This document shows, one piece after another, positions 37,360-50,110 of a DNA stretch of 64,000 nucleotides; position 1 is the first letter of the stretch; the number at the start of each line of letters is the position of its first letter. The stretch is from Omphiscola glabra. Its lineage: Eukaryota > Mollusca > Gastropoda > Lymnaeidae. The stretch covers positions 6,014,481 through 6,078,480 of the forward strand of contig OZ024807.1 of assembly GCA_964017045.1 (NCBI GenBank), given 5' to 3'. The notes beneath the pieces are model-generated. The model ran no database searches. It was not told the origin of the DNA and saw nothing but the letters and a program-made list of their open reading frames with translations. The position numbers were made by a program, and so were the translations under genes.

Positions 37360-40300
37360 TCTTATAAATAATTTGTTAAACGTTGTTTTTTTTTTTTTAA
37401 TTCACTTTAACCAAACTTAATTTTTTTATTTTTTGTGTATACTCTCGAAACGTTTCTATAGTTACAACCAATAATTCAATAATCTTATTTGAAGCGTAAC
37501 TGTTTGGTTACATTAAATTCTTTTCCTGTAAAGCTTCCAATTCTCAGCTGCCTGAAATATAAAAAAAAAAAATAGTCGTCTCAAACAAAGGACATAACAA
37601 TGCTATTTATGGAAGAAACAAAAACCAGAAGATAAAAAAATCGAATATAAAGGAAAAGATTTGACAATTTACTGGTTCAATCGAATCGTTAACAATACGA
37701 ATTTAACACGGCGTTTTTGACTGATACCATGGCGGCCGACGTTCCATCGACTTGGAGTTTTAAAAAATTAGTTTGGAATTAAAAACGGTTTTCTTTTTTG
37801 TTTTTTGTTTTTTTTTAGCACTTTGGACCTCGACGAATAGTTAATCAGCAGTTTATAAAAAAAACACGTCGAATAGCAGGCTGCAGTTGTTCAACGAAAT
37901 ACAGCAGTAACATTAATTGATACACTCTCTCTGTCGACGCTGGTTTAATATAAAAGTGTTTGTCATTGCTAACAACGGAAAATTTCACATCGCATTACGT
38001 AATGTTATTATTTTTAGACAGTAGTTTTGTAAAACATAGCCTCTAACGATGCATTTAGGCACTAACAATTTGTTTGTAAAAATCGCTCGTAAAGTAAAAG
38101 TTGTCAAATGGTTTTCGTCTAGGCTTAGACCGAGCAGTGCGTGCTCAGTAAATAGGCAGTTTTTTAAAATTTGGTGTCTCCCCCTGAGGTGGTGTCACTC
38201 GGTGCGGACCGCAACACCCCTCCCACCACAAATTACGCCACGGAGCTTTATCAGAAAGTTTGTTTTTTTTAAAAAAAAGGAAAAAAAGGAGAATTAGTGT
38301 CTTCAAAAGAGGGGATATCCAAGACGATAGATGAACCCTCAAGATCAGTGGTTCTGAAACATGGGTGATCAATCTGACTCCAAGGGAGTCGCCATGTGAC
38401 ATTTCTGGGGCAAAAATTGGTGGGGTGGGCTAGGAATGGGACCACAAGAACAGGGAAGACTTAAGCTTGTTAAATGTAGGACATTTATTTTTATGTATTT
38501 TAAAACATTTCATCATCATTATATTTCCTTCATGTAGTGAGAGATTCTTTTTCTTCTAATATTACAGGTTTCACAACTTGGAAAAGGGGGGGGGGGGGGG
38601 TAGGAGGGTGGAGGGGTGCATTTAATATTAATGTACCAATGATTTAAAAAATAAAATACATCAAATAATTGCTTTTAATTCATAGAGCGCCGAAGGTCTT
38701 TTTCTAATCTTACCGCTGAACTAATTCAATACAGGTTGAGTAAAAAGAGACATTTAACCCATTGTTTGCGCTTTTGATTTTTTTTTTTTGTAGATTGAAA
38801 CCTTTATCTATGTGTATGTAGCAGAGTACTGCACTGTATCATCTATGTGTATGTAGCAGAGTACTGCACTGTATAATCGTTTCATTTGTTTGTACATTTT
38901 ATTATTTAAAAAAATTAAGTCGTAATTTAGCGCGTGGCAGTAAAAACACGAGAGTAGGAAATTGGAGAGGGAATGATGTATTAGAAGTATAGATGATGAA
39001 AGAGAGGGAGAGAGGGAGAGAGAGAGAGAGGTGTATATAAGGAAAGAATTTGGCTGTGTTGCCAAGCAGCAGAGCAGTGCACAGTTGGGGGAGGGCGGCG
39101 CACGAAGATGGCACTCGGTCCCAGCACCATCATCAGGGGAGTGTCACACTAAATCTTTAGATGGGACCTTAATAGTGTGTTCAAACGATAACATCGCCGT
39201 ACTTCCTCAAGACAATTCCCCCCCCCCCATAAATGTTTAGGGGCTGCCATTTTCAGCTTTTCTCCCCGTGAGCAGTTTTTCTTCGGCACGGCCCAGCCCA
39301 CACGCCGTGCACTTCGCCACAACGTGTCTCCGACATCCCTCCCTTGGTAACGTCTTTGTTAAGGTACGAACACCAAGACACTGACTACGCTGCATAAATG
39401 TATGTGGCTGAAGGAGGCCGAAAACCATCTATATTCAAAACAAAGTGACTATGTCGTAACCATGCAATGCCATTTCAAAAAAATACATAAGTAATAGAAG
39501 AGGTTTGAACCCTTCTCTTGCATCATTGAGATGAAATAAAATCACGTGAATCGGCTGTAACTTTTTTAAACTTAAAACATACTCCACATTCTATTTACAT
39601 TTCCCCCCCCCCCTTTCATGAAAATAAATATTTAAAAAGTAAAATTTCCTTAAGTACTCTCAGCTCCACCCCCCCTCCCCCCGACCACACACGCACGGCC
39701 CCAGACCAGCCCCCTAAAAAAAATGTTTATTTATTTTTTTAACTTTTTTTGTGTGTCTGTGCCTCATTTAACATGTAGCGACAGACTGTGGTTGTTAAGG
39801 ACACATCTGTGCCTCATTTAACGTGTATCAACAGACTGTGGTTGTTAAGGACGCAGCGCTAAGCTACGGCTAAACCTCCTCGCATCGTGATTGGCTGGCC
39901 TGTCTAGCCTGCCTACACGACGAGGGTTCCAGAGCACAGCAGCCTGTAACCAATAGAGAAGCTTGTAATTGTATTGATCTCACTGATAGTGGGGGGGGGG
40001 GGGGGGGCGCTCGATCACGCAATGGAAAAAAACCCAGAGAACGTCGCATTACTAAATAGACTGTGACAAGCCTTGCTAAAATGCTTTCTTGTTTGTTGTT
40101 TTTTTTGTCCACATGCTCAGCAAGACAATACAAAGAGAAACGATCAATCAAACTTTTTATTCTACGATAAAGTTGCTTCATGATTCATGTTTAGTTAATA
40201 AAAAAAAAATATATAAAAAAATAAAAATATTGTAAATCATAGTGAGGTCATTCAACAGTTTGACTGAACTGAAACTCGCTGCGGTATTCAAGCAGTCCCA

Positions 40301-40930
40301 ATTATTATCCTGTTCTTAGCAATCATTTTCGTATCAATTTTTCTTCCAATGCATTTCTCGATGGCTTCAGTATATCCAAATCGGAGTCATTCCTAGGTTT
40401 TACAGATCAAGCTTAACGGCCAGGCAAACCTTTTTATATAGTTTTTTGTGTGTGTGTGTGTATGTGTTAACTTCAAATTCTAGAAAATATTATTCAGCAT
40501 ATTATATAATATATTTCCTTTTTTGTTATATATATTTTTTTTTTCTAAAGTTTATGAAAACTAGTCAGTTTGAGATATTACACCGCCTCTCACAATTGTA
40601 CGGTTTGAAGCAAGCATTATAATCACAATGTTGGCATGATTATTTGGGTCTGAGATTATTCTATGTTCGAACGCATGTTGCGAAAGCTAAGAGAGCGTTC
40701 GCGCATGCGCAAAATCAGCACACAAGCTGGATAACATCCGACCCAAGTTTTTTCCCACAAATCCGATGAACACACCATGAAGATCTAGTCCTTTCAACAT
40801 TTCAGCACGTGGTATAACTATACTCGCAGCTCAAGATTTCGCCCCTTATACTACAACGAATAAAATATTCTTTAGGCAAACCTTTCTGAAAAAGTTTTTT
40901 TTTTTTATTGTCCCAGAAATAAATCTGACC
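37360..40930. other. Upstream flank of copy 2, no further gene seen
   Basis: Mirror of about 2.9-7.1 kb without the 650-bp insertion. Contains the GA/TATATAAGG promoter-like site at 39,000-39,045 on the plus strand and long C/G homopolymers at 38,587, 39,220, 39,603 and 39,990. Confidence 0.5.
38345..38410 (+). mobile_element. hAT-like terminal fragment, mirror copy
   Basis: Begins CAGTGGTTCTGAAACATGGG at 38,346. Counterpart of 6,057-6,130. Confidence 0.4.
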
Positions 40931-40933
40931 GAA

Positions 40934-41140
40934 AAACGATGCTGCTGGCCGCCGTCCATAGCTTGACATGTACAAGTTCTGGGGTGGATGGGGGGAATAT
41001 ACATTAGTTTTTGTTTTGTCTCTATACAGCTGTTCTTTATTACATAAATGTATTTTATTTTATTGTCACGATTACGTCTCTTTTGCTAATATTTTTATGT
41101 ACAGCGCGGTGAGCCTAGCCCTAGGCTGGGGTACCGCGCT
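40934..41140. mobile_element. Hairpin-headed element, mirror copy
   Basis: Counterpart of 2,687-2,893, with the AGCGCGGT...ACCGCGCT hairpin at 41,103-41,140, followed by an AAT run longer than in the left arm. Confidence 0.6.
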
Positions 41141-41402
41141 ATATAAGACAACAAATAATGATAATAATAATAATAATAATAATAATAAGATACAAATTAT
41201 TTTTTTTCTTCCTCCCATTTTTATATTCACAGTATCTCATTATCAGAAACAGTTATTACAAATATCAAATATTTGAAACTTTGTAGTAGAGACACAATGG
41301 TAGAGAGTGCAGAAGTGCCATAAAAGTGTCACCCGGGTTTCGGATACTACATTGCAAGTGGGGTTTTTTAGTTTATAGACGTTTTTACTTTTGTTTGCCC
41401 CG

Positions 41403-41428
41403 CTGAAGAAGGCTTCTTATCGATACGT
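41403..41428 (+). mobile_element. Degenerate hammerhead-like core, mirror of 2,413
   Basis: CTGAAGAAGGC ... CGATACGT, same changes as the left-arm copy. Confidence 0.35.
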
Positions 41429-43105
41429 TATTTATTACGTCCTTCTGACATCCCCACTCCCCCCCCCCCTGTGTTTTCCCCCATACTTTGTTTCGCTCAT
41501 TTAATTTTTCATAAATGCATTCAGCAAAATCAAAAAATTGTGATATAATTCGTTGAAGTTTTTGAATAAGTTCATAAAAAATAGTTCATAAAATTTAATG
41601 TAAAGGCTTCTCGACTCTTCGTATACATAAAAAGTATTAAAAAAAAAAAAAACAACAACACACAAATACAATCGTAAACAAATAAATTAAAAATCTCTTA
41701 ATTATCGAACGTGTTCCACACGTCAAGTGTGACTTAATTCATTCAAAATCTGTGTTTTTAATAAACTATGCTAATTAAATATTGCTGTAATTAAAGAGGA
41801 ATTAGTTTTAATTAATCATTGCCTTTCGACTTGACTTCCCGTGTAGCTTAACCACGCACGACCCAGCCCCGCCCGCCCCCCTCCACGCCCACCTTCATGG
41901 TCGTCACATGTCACGAATATGTCATCCCCCCCTCACCCCAAACCACCCCTCCCTACTCTTTTTTTTAAAAAAAAACCTTTAGATGAGTGACGTCATAATC
42001 GAAAGACCCCCCCTCCCCCCTCTCCCTCCTAGGTCAGTTTCGGATGCCTCAACCTCGCAGACGACAGGATGGTTTACGCGCCGCGATGCCGGGATATTCG
42101 TAATGTCGATAAACAGCGGATCTTTTTAAGACTTAAAAAGGAGTATGGTGCTGTGCTCCAGAAAGGGCTGCGTCCCATTGCTCACGACAAGCCAGTCCAT
42201 TCCAAAGTAACAATTTAAAAGAAAAAATCAAACAGAAAGACGTAGCGTATTTGGTGGTACTGTGTTGTGCTACCGTTCACTGCTCCAACGCGTTCCTTCA
42301 AACAGGAATGTATGTTTAGATAACCATAGTGATTTAATGAGTGTTTTTAATAAAAATACTAGTAGTAGTACTACTACTACTAATAATAACAATGGCAATT
42401 ATAATAATAGTAATGATGATAATGATAATAATAATAATAATAACGGTAATGGTAATGATAATAATAATAATAATAAGAAGAAGAAAGTCACCTTTAAATG
42501 TGTACTTTTGAAAAAAAAATGGTTATCGTGGTGTAAATGTGAATTTACACAATAATTATAGTTCAGCAATTATTATAGTTTATATGTATAGAATATATGT
42601 GATTCTGTAATTCTGTCATGCGCATGTTTGGATAAATCTAGAATGTCGTTGGATTAAAACAAACGTCTTTTTTTATAATACTTAACATTTTTTTAAAAAA
42701 CAAAACTTTCGTCTGAGAAATTAAATCAAAATCCCTTCACTTACCAAACAATGTCGACTACACTTCATCCTGCTCTTGACGCAAACTTATTTCATATCTG
42801 TTGTTCATACCTTTGAAATATTATTATTATTATTATTGTTATTTATAATCACACCAATGGGCTTCAGTGCGTTGACATATCCAATCATGAAATATTTCTT
42901 AGACACGGCCTTGCGACGCCAGCCTATCAATCCATGGTCCACTGCTCAAGTTTCAGGTGTATAGATTTTTTTCTTCTTCTATGGTTCAGTCTGTTTCCCC
43001 CCAGCGTTGGGTAGGGGGCCCCACTTGGACAAGTAATCAACATACGGGTGGTGCCGCGGGGAGGGGTTGGACATCCGTACCGCTCTACAGTTCATCACCT
43101 TAGAT

Positions 43106-43120
43106 CAGCGGTTCTCAACC
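43106..43120 (+). mobile_element. hAT-like terminus CAGCGGTTCTCAACC
   Basis: Fifteen bases matching the common hAT MITE end. The left-arm counterpart at about 722-736 is mutated (GGTTTAGAACCGCTG on the plus strand). No partner end found. Confidence 0.35.
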
Positions 43121-43218
43121 AAAATTTTAAAAAATTAGAAATTTGTGTTGAGAAGTTAAGAGCAGTGACATACTGACTTTTATTGATGCATCAATCTACT
43201 ACATAAAATTCAGTGTGA

Positions 43219-43243
43219 CTATGTATGTATGTATGTATGTATG

Positions 43244-43277
<34 letters not shown>

Positions 43278-43393
43278 TGTATGTATGTATGTATGTATGT
43301 ATGTATGTATGTATGTATGTATGTATGTATGTATGTATGTATGTATGTATGTATGTATGTATGTATGTATGTATGTATGTATGTATGTATGTA
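43219..43393. repeat. (GTAT)n microsatellite, short allele
   Basis: About 175 bp, mirror of the 564-bp tract at the start of the window. One GTATAT interruption near 43,245. Confidence 0.95.
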
Positions 43394-43449
43394 GTTACAT
43401 ATATAAATTTAAATCATTCAATCTCTCGAAAAAAATATATTTAAATCGC

Positions 43450-43892
43450 AACCAAATTCGACATGGTCATACGTAATGACCTAGTGACTTGGAGATTGGT
43501 TCCTGGAAAGTTCTCGACAAAACCTATTAACAATCAAATTTGTAATTTTTTTTAAAATAAACAAAATTTAGGAAACTAGAATTTGCCACAAAAAAAAAAA
43601 TTTAACGAATTGAAAAAAAAACTAATTCAAATTTATTACCCAACAACTCGTGGTAATATCCGATATTTTATTTTCTATAATGTATAGTTTTTTTATACTT
43701 AATCTTGCATTCTTAGTTTTTTAATAGTTAAAACATAATCATTTCATAATAAGTTAAGTGTGGCTTATTTTTTTTTTTTTTTGGGGGGGGGGTAATAGTT
43801 TTTTTTTAAAAATGATGACGTAACAATTAAATGTGCAGCATAGAATGGGCGGTCAAAGGCACCACAATATCAATGAAAGATAGGATCTAAGC
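43450..43892. other. Intergenic, nothing recognised
   Basis: AT-rich DNA with T and G homopolymers at about 43,770-43,792. Its possible partner would lie to the left of the window. Confidence 0.5.
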
Positions 43893-44765
43893 TTCACAAT
43901 GTCCATGAAAGCCACCATCAAGGCCACGCAATGTGAACTGAAGCTACCGTAAAGGCCACGCAATGTGAACTGAAGCTACCATCAAGGCCACGCAATGTGA
44001 ACTGAAGCTACCATAAAGGCCACGAAATGTGAACGAAAGCTACAATCAAGACCACGCAATGTGAACTGAAGCTACCATAAAGGCCACGAAATGTGAACTG
44101 AAGCTACCATAAAGGCCACGAAATGTGAACGAAAGCTACCATCAAGGCCACGCAATGTGAACTGAAGCTACCATAAAGGCCACGCAATGTGAACTGAAGC
44201 TACCATCAAGGCCACGCAATGTGAACTGAAGCTACCATAAAGGCCACGAAATGTGAAAGAAAGCTACCATCAAGGCCACGCAATGTGACCTGAAGCTACC
44301 ATAAAGGCCACGCAATGTGAACTGAAGCTACCATCAAGGCCACGCAATGTGAACGGGAGCTACCATAAAGGCCACGCAATGTGAACGGAAGCTACCATCA
44401 AGGCCACGCAATGTGAACTGAAGCTACCATAAAGGCCACGAAATGTGAACGGGAGCTACCATCAAGGCTACGCAATGTGAACGGGAGCTACCATCAAGGC
44501 CACGCAATGTGAACGGGAGCTACCATCAAGGCCACGCAATGTGAACGGGAGCTACTATTAAGGCCACGCGATGTGAACGGGAGCTACCATCAAGGCCACG
44601 CAATGTGAACGGGAGCTACCATCAAGGCCACGCAATGTGAACGGGAGCTACCATCAAGGCCACGCAATATGAACGGGAGCTACCATAAAGGCTACGCAAT
44701 GTGAACGAAAGCTACCATAAAGGCTACGCAGTGTGAACGAAAGCTGCCATAAAGGCTGAACAATG
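43893..44765. repeat. 32-bp minisatellite, about 27 units
   Basis: Unit core GGCCACGCAATGTGAAC followed by (TGAAGC or GGGAGC) and TACCAT(A/C)A. In the first half ATAAAGG and ATCAAGG units mostly alternate, giving a 64-bp higher-order period. The second half is mostly the GGGAGC / ATCAAGG type. Confidence 0.95.
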
Positions 44766-44957
44766 TCAAAAGCTATGAACTATAAAGTTTAGGCGGAAAA
44801 AAACAATACAAAGGAAGATAAAAATATAAAATTTAAATAAAAGTCAAAGTAGTATATCATGAAACTAATACACAGAGATGGTCAACCACTTAAATTAATT
44901 TAACTGCTAACGTCTCCCGAAGGATTCAGAGTCTGTCTGCAAAAAAATCCAGAGGAT

Positions 44958-45597
44958 TGTAAGAATCTAACACGATCAATGTACATCTAGCGTTTAAGGA
45001 TAGTATGAATCGAACACGATCAATGTAAATCTAGCGTTTAGGGATAGTAAGAATCTAACGTGATCAATGTAAATCTAGCGTTTAAGGATAGTAAGAATCT
45101 AACGTGATCAATGTAAATCTAGCGTTTAGGGATAGTAAGAATCTAACGCGATCAATGTAAATCTAGCGTTTAAGGATAGTAAAAATCTAACACGATCAAT
45201 GTAAATCTAGCGTTTAAGGATAGTAAGGAACTAACGCGATCAATGTAAATCTAGCGTTTAAGGATATGATGAATCGAGCATGATCAATGTAAATCTAGCG
45301 TTTAGGGATAGTAAGAATCTAACGCGATCAATGTAAATCTAGCGTTTAGGGATAGTAAGGATCTAACACGATCAATGTATATCTAGAGTTTTAGGATAGT
45401 AAGAATCGAACACGATCAATATAAATCTAGCGTTAGGATAGTAAGAATCTAACGCGATAAATGTAAATCTAGCGTTTAAGGATAGTAAGAATCTAACATG
45501 ATCAATGTAAATCTAGCGTTTAAGGAAAGTAAGAATCTAACATGATCAATGTAAATCTATAGCGTTTTAGGATAGTAAGAATCTAACATGATCAACT
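44958..45597. repeat. 44-bp minisatellite, about 14-15 units
   Basis: Unit begins GTAAGAATCTAACGCGATCA and continues through TGTAAATCTAGCGTTTAAGG. Variants include AACACG/AACATG and TTTAGGG. Confidence 0.95.
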
Positions 45598-45606
45598 CTT
45601 TCAGTT

Positions 45607-45657
45607 AGTCAGACGACCCAGGAGTGGGTCATGACCCTCAGATTGAGAACCACCGCG
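45607..45657 (-). mobile_element. hAT-like terminal fragment
   Basis: The minus strand reads GGTGGTTCTCAATCTGAGGG and then TCATGACCCAC. This is the usual GGTTCTCAA...GGGTC..GACCC layout of hAT-type ends. It directly abuts the 44-bp array. Confidence 0.4.
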
Positions 45658-45757
45658 TTATATTGATTAGGTCGGGGTCGACTTCATTCAATATTCAAAC
45701 ACGACTTGGAAGGAAATGACGTTCACTGGACCGTAATAAAAGTAGTCGTTGGATGTG

Positions 45758-46147
45758 GCGTGGTATGGTTGGAGGTTTTAGGGTCTTGTCAGTGGTGAGG
45801 TTGGCAGTTTTAGGGTCTAGTCAGTGGTAGGGTTGGCAGTTTTAGGGTCTTGTCAGTGGTAGGGTTGGCAGTTTTAGGGTCTTGTAAGTGGTGAGGTTGG
45901 CAGTTTTAGGGTCTTGTCAGTGTTAGGATTGGCGGGTTTTAGGGTCTTGTCAGTGTTAGGATTGGCGGGTTTTAGGGTCTTGTCAGTGGTAAGGTTTGTG
46001 GTTTTAGGGTCTTGTCAGTGGTAAGGTTTGTGGTTTTAGGGTCTTGTCAGTGGTAGGGTTTGCGGTTTTAGTAGAGTTTTAGTAGAGTTAAAGTAATTCA
46101 GAGTCTTGTCAGTGGTAGAGTTAAAGTAATTCAGAGTCTTGTCAGTG
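45758..46147. repeat. 32-33-bp minisatellite, left part
   Basis: About nine units with TTTTAGGGTCTTGTCAGTGG, grading into units with GTTAAAGTAATTCAGAGTC. The last units are the same type that resumes at 46,747 after the LTR insertion. Confidence 0.95.
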
Positions 46148-46746
46148 TATTACGGACCGTTATAAATGGAGAATTTAATCTCTTAATTTTAGCCTATGGC
46201 TCGTTCTAAAAACAGTCCATAATAAAGAACGATACCAAAGTTTAAAAAAATAATTACAAATAAAACGACAAGCAAAGCCAGAGCTAATTACAATTAATAA
46301 CTTTTTAATTTGTGAACTTCAAATAAATAATAACAGCAAGAGAAATATGATTAAAATTATAAACTTACAGATTTGCTGGTACCGGTAATGTATATAAAAA
46401 TACAATGAGCACAAAATTGTACGAGGAAATAAAAATCTCTACCCACAACAAAGTATAATGACACACAGCATGCCTCGTAATCAAGGAAAGGAAAATCTCT
46501 GCCGCTCTCTATCGGTCAGCCCTTTTATATAGGCATTTCCTACTAATGTCTAGAACCGTCTAATGCATTGTTTTGCTTTCCCGTTTTATCCAGATCCTTC
46601 TATAAGGTTATGAATAACTAAGCTTTTTGTAAACAAGGGAAAGTTTTTGTTAGCCACACTTCAAAGGCGGTCACGAGAGTTCACAAGAGTTCTTGCACGC
46701 GGGAAGTGAGATAGACGTGTCTTAAAACACGTACTCCTTCATAACA
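46148..46746 (-). mobile_element. Solo LTR, about 599 bp, inserted in a minisatellite
   Basis: A 599-bp block interrupts the array. It is flanked by CAGTG on both sides (46,143-46,147 and 46,747-46,751), and the array reads through if one CAGTG is removed. On the minus strand it starts TGTTATGAAGG and ends CCGTAATA, close to the TGTTA...TAACA ends of Ty3/Gypsy LTRs, and 5-bp duplications are usual for that group. A TATATAAAAGGG box lies about 220 bp from its start (46,520-46,532) and an ATTAAA about 30 bp from its end (46,174-46,179), as expected for an LTR promoter and polyadenylation site. No internal coding region remains. Confidence 0.65.
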
Positions 46747-46975
46747 CAGTGGTAGAGTTAAAGTAATTCAGAGTCTTGTCAGTGGTAGACTTGAAGTAAT
46801 TCAGACTCTTGTCAGTGGTAGAGTTAAAGTAATTCAGAGTCTTGTCAGTGGTAGAGTTAAAGTAATTCAGAGTCTTCTCAGTGGTAGAGTTGAAGTAATT
46901 CAGAGTATTGTCAGTGGTAGAGTTGAAGTAATTCAGAGTCTTGTCAGTGGTAGAGTTAAAGTAATTCAACCTACT
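46747..46975. repeat. 33-bp minisatellite, right part
   Basis: Seven units of GGTAGAGTTAAAGTAATTCA plus GAGTCTTGTCAGT, continuing the array interrupted by the solo LTR. Confidence 0.95.
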
Positions 46976-47623
46976 TTTAGAGTTTTGTCAACAATTAAAA
47001 ACAAAACAACAACAAAAAATTGGGGGAACGAGATGACATTTTTAATGCGGTGGGAACAGTGGTAAGTCAGAGCAGGTTCTCCTTTTACAAAGAGTAATAC
47101 CGTGGACGACTTACTTCCTTTTTTTCAAGTAGCGTAGAAAGGGGAAGCCTGGAAAGGGGGGGGGGGGTCGTTTGTCTCTGTGTGTTTTTTTTTTTTTTAC
47201 AAAATACTTTTTATGGACTATTTGGGGGGGGGGGTGGGGGAAGGGGGTTGAAATCGAAAGTTGAAAGTGTAGAAAACCCCTGGCCTTCACTCTGTGGCAC
47301 TTACACTAGCCACGCCCCACAGGTCGCGTCAGAGTAACTTAGAGGCTGCAATCAGCAGAGTTGCCAGTTTCCTTCGACCAGGTCTAGACATAATGTGGGC
47401 GCCGCCATCTTGGTATCAGTCAATAGAAAATCAGCTTCCATTATTACTTTTTTTTTTTTTTTTATTTGTTTTTTTTGTTTTTTTGTTTTTTTGGTGTTTC
47501 GTTCTATTTTTTGATAGTTGGACGCGTCCTGTCATGCAGCCAATGAAGTCACTTAGATCGGGTGAATCCGGTGGCCATGCAGTTAATGAAGAAGTCACTT
47601 AGATCGGATGAACCCAGTGGCGT
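46976..47623. other. Spacer with homopolymers and a 43/46-bp tandem pair
   Basis: G runs at about 47,157 and 47,224, T runs at 47,189 and 47,450. GCCGCCATCTTGG at 47,401-47,413 matches the YY1 motif and shares GGTATCAGTCAA with 6,740. Two tandem copies of a 43- to 46-bp unit (CACTTAGATCGG core) lie at 47,534-47,623, just before the next array. Confidence 0.5.
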
Positions 47624-49032
47624 AGCTTTGAGCTAGGCTAAACCACCTGGGATGGCGTTATTGAGCTAGGCTAAACCACCTGGGATGGCATTATTGAGCT
47701 AGGCTAAACCACATGGGATGGCGTTATTGAGATAGGCTAAACCACATGGGATGGCGTTATTGAGCTAGGCTAAACCACATGGGATGGCGTTATTGAGATA
47801 GGCTAAACCACATGGGATGGCGTTATTGAGATAGGCTAAACCACATGGGATGGCGTTATTGAGCTAGGCTAAACCACATGGGATGGCGTTATTGAGCTAG
47901 GCTAAAACACATGGGATTGCATTATTGAGCTAGGCTAAACCACATGGGATGGCGTTATTGAGATAGGCTAAACCACATGGGATGGCGTTATTGAGCTAGG
48001 CTAAACCACATAGGATTGCATTATTGAGATAGGCTAAACCACATGGGATGGCGTTATTGAGCTAGGCTAAACCACATGGGATTGCATTATTGAGCTAGGC
48101 TAAACCACATAGGATGGCGTTATTGAGATAGGCTAAACCACATGGGATTGCATTATTGAGCTAGGCTAAACCACATGGGATGGCGTTATTGAGATAGGCT
48201 AAACCACATGGGATGGCGTTATTGAGATAGGCTAAACCACATGGGATGGCATTATTGAGCTAGGCTAAACCACATGGGATGGCATTATTGAGCTAGGCTA
48301 AACCAACTGGGATGGCATTATTGAGCTAGGCTAAACCACATGGGATGGCATTATTGAGATAGGCTAAACCACATGGGATGGCATTATTGAGATAGGCTAA
48401 ACCACATGGGATGGCGTTATTGAGCTAGGCTAAACCACCTGGGATGGCATTATTGAGATAGGCTAAACCACATGGGATGGCGTTATTGAGATAGGCTAAA
48501 CCACATGGGATGGCGTTATTGAGATAGGCTAAACCACATGGGATGGCGTTATTGAGCTAGGCTAAACCACATAGGATGGCGTTATTGAGATAGGCTAAAC
48601 CACATAGGATGGCGTTATTGAGATAGGCTAAACCACCTAGGATGGCGTTATTGAGCTAGGTTAAACCACCTGGGATGGCATTATTGAGATAGGCTAAACC
48701 ACCTAGGATGGCGTTATTGAGATAGGCTAAACCACCTAGGATGGCGTTATTGAGATAGGCTAAACCACATAGGATGGCATTATTGAGATAGGCTAAACCA
48801 CCTAGTATGGCGTTATTGAGATAGGCTAAACCACCTGGGATGGCATTATTGAGCTAGGCTAAACCACATAGGATGGCATTATTGAGATAGGCTAAACCAC
48901 CTAGGATGGCGTTATTGAGATAGGCTAAACCACCTAGGATGGCGTTATTGAGATAGGCTAAACCACCTAGGATGGCGTTATTGAGATAGGCTAAACCACC
49001 TAGGATGGCATTATTGAGCTAGGCTAAACCAC
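47624..49032. repeat. 33-bp minisatellite, about 42 units
   Basis: Unit GAG(C/A)TAGGCTAAACCACC or ..ACCACAT, then GGGATGGCGTTATT. Three diagnostic sites (C/A, CAT/CCT, GGG/AGG) vary. AGG units are concentrated in the last third, showing local spread of variants. Confidence 0.95.
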
Positions 49033-50110
49033 GGGGCATCTGGACCAAACAAATAGAGTTACCATGACAACGTGTGCACTGAGCAAGAATTGTCAAAAAC
49101 ATTCCAAACTTTCACACACAAACAATATATATGCATGTTCAATTTATGAACAATCTGACAACGGTATTATTGGCTTCTTACACCTGCTGATTTATGAACT
49201 TATTTATTTTAATTGACCCCAGAGTTATATATTTTAAATTAAAAATATGCAATTGTTTACGATTTGTACATAAAAAAAAAACTATTATATTTTAAAGATA
49301 TATTATTCTCTATGATCTAAGAGAGGGAGCCAATGGCGAAGAGAGGGTTGGGGGCAGGCTCCCATCGCCCCTGATTATACCCCCCCCCCCCCACACACAC
49401 ACAAGACATGACAGCTCCAACATGTTAAGCAGCGATTGGACAAAATCTTAATTCAGTTTAAGAGCTGACATCGTGTCCCTATATATAGTACAGACGGACA
49501 CTGAACTTGCCATTGTGTCCTTCTCATCCCTGCCTCATGTTATTCATGGCGATATCATAACCATATCGCCCTTTGGCCTTTGTCTATAATTCAAAGGGGC
49601 ATCCTTGTATGTGAGAATAGTATCATAATATTTGCTCAATTGCGGTTTTTAATTTTGTTTAAAAATAAAAAAAGAAAGAATGCCGGTTTAACTGTTTGTT
49701 AGCGTAGGGTGCATGAGACTAAGTAACATTTGTTGACTGAAATGTTAAGGCAACCTGTGACGTCACTTAGGTCTGTTTTAGTGTTTAATATATTTGATGT
49801 AGAGAGCGAGATGATTGGACTTTCCCCTTATAGCGGGATTTCTCAGGGGGAGGGGGTACGAAAAGGCAGTAAAAGGGATGCGAGACGGCTGTCTCGGAGT
49901 GGGTGAATGCAAATTCAAAGGGTGCGAGGCAAGGATATTTAAGAAAAGAGGAGACATTTCTTTTAAAATAATTATGATATCTATGTTTAGACATTTTGTG
50001 TTAACATATCTTCATGAACATTTAATTTTTATGTAATAGGTAGCACGTTTTTTTTCTCTTCTTCAACGTTCTTCAGTTTGCTTTCATCAGCACCATCCTC
50101 ATGAGTGGCA
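49033..50110. other. Intergenic, nothing recognised
   Basis: AT-rich, with a C/CA run at 49,381-49,402. No frame with a recognisable domain on either strand. Confidence 0.5.

Noticed and set aside
47612..47630. CAGTGGCGTAGC as a hAT terminus
   Set aside because: It is the end of the second copy of a local 43/46-bp tandem pair whose first copy reads CGGTGGCC, so the match is probably coincidental.
43893..49032. CRISPR-like arrays of 32-44-bp periods
   Set aside because: Units abut with no unique spacers, and the DNA is eukaryotic; these are minisatellites.
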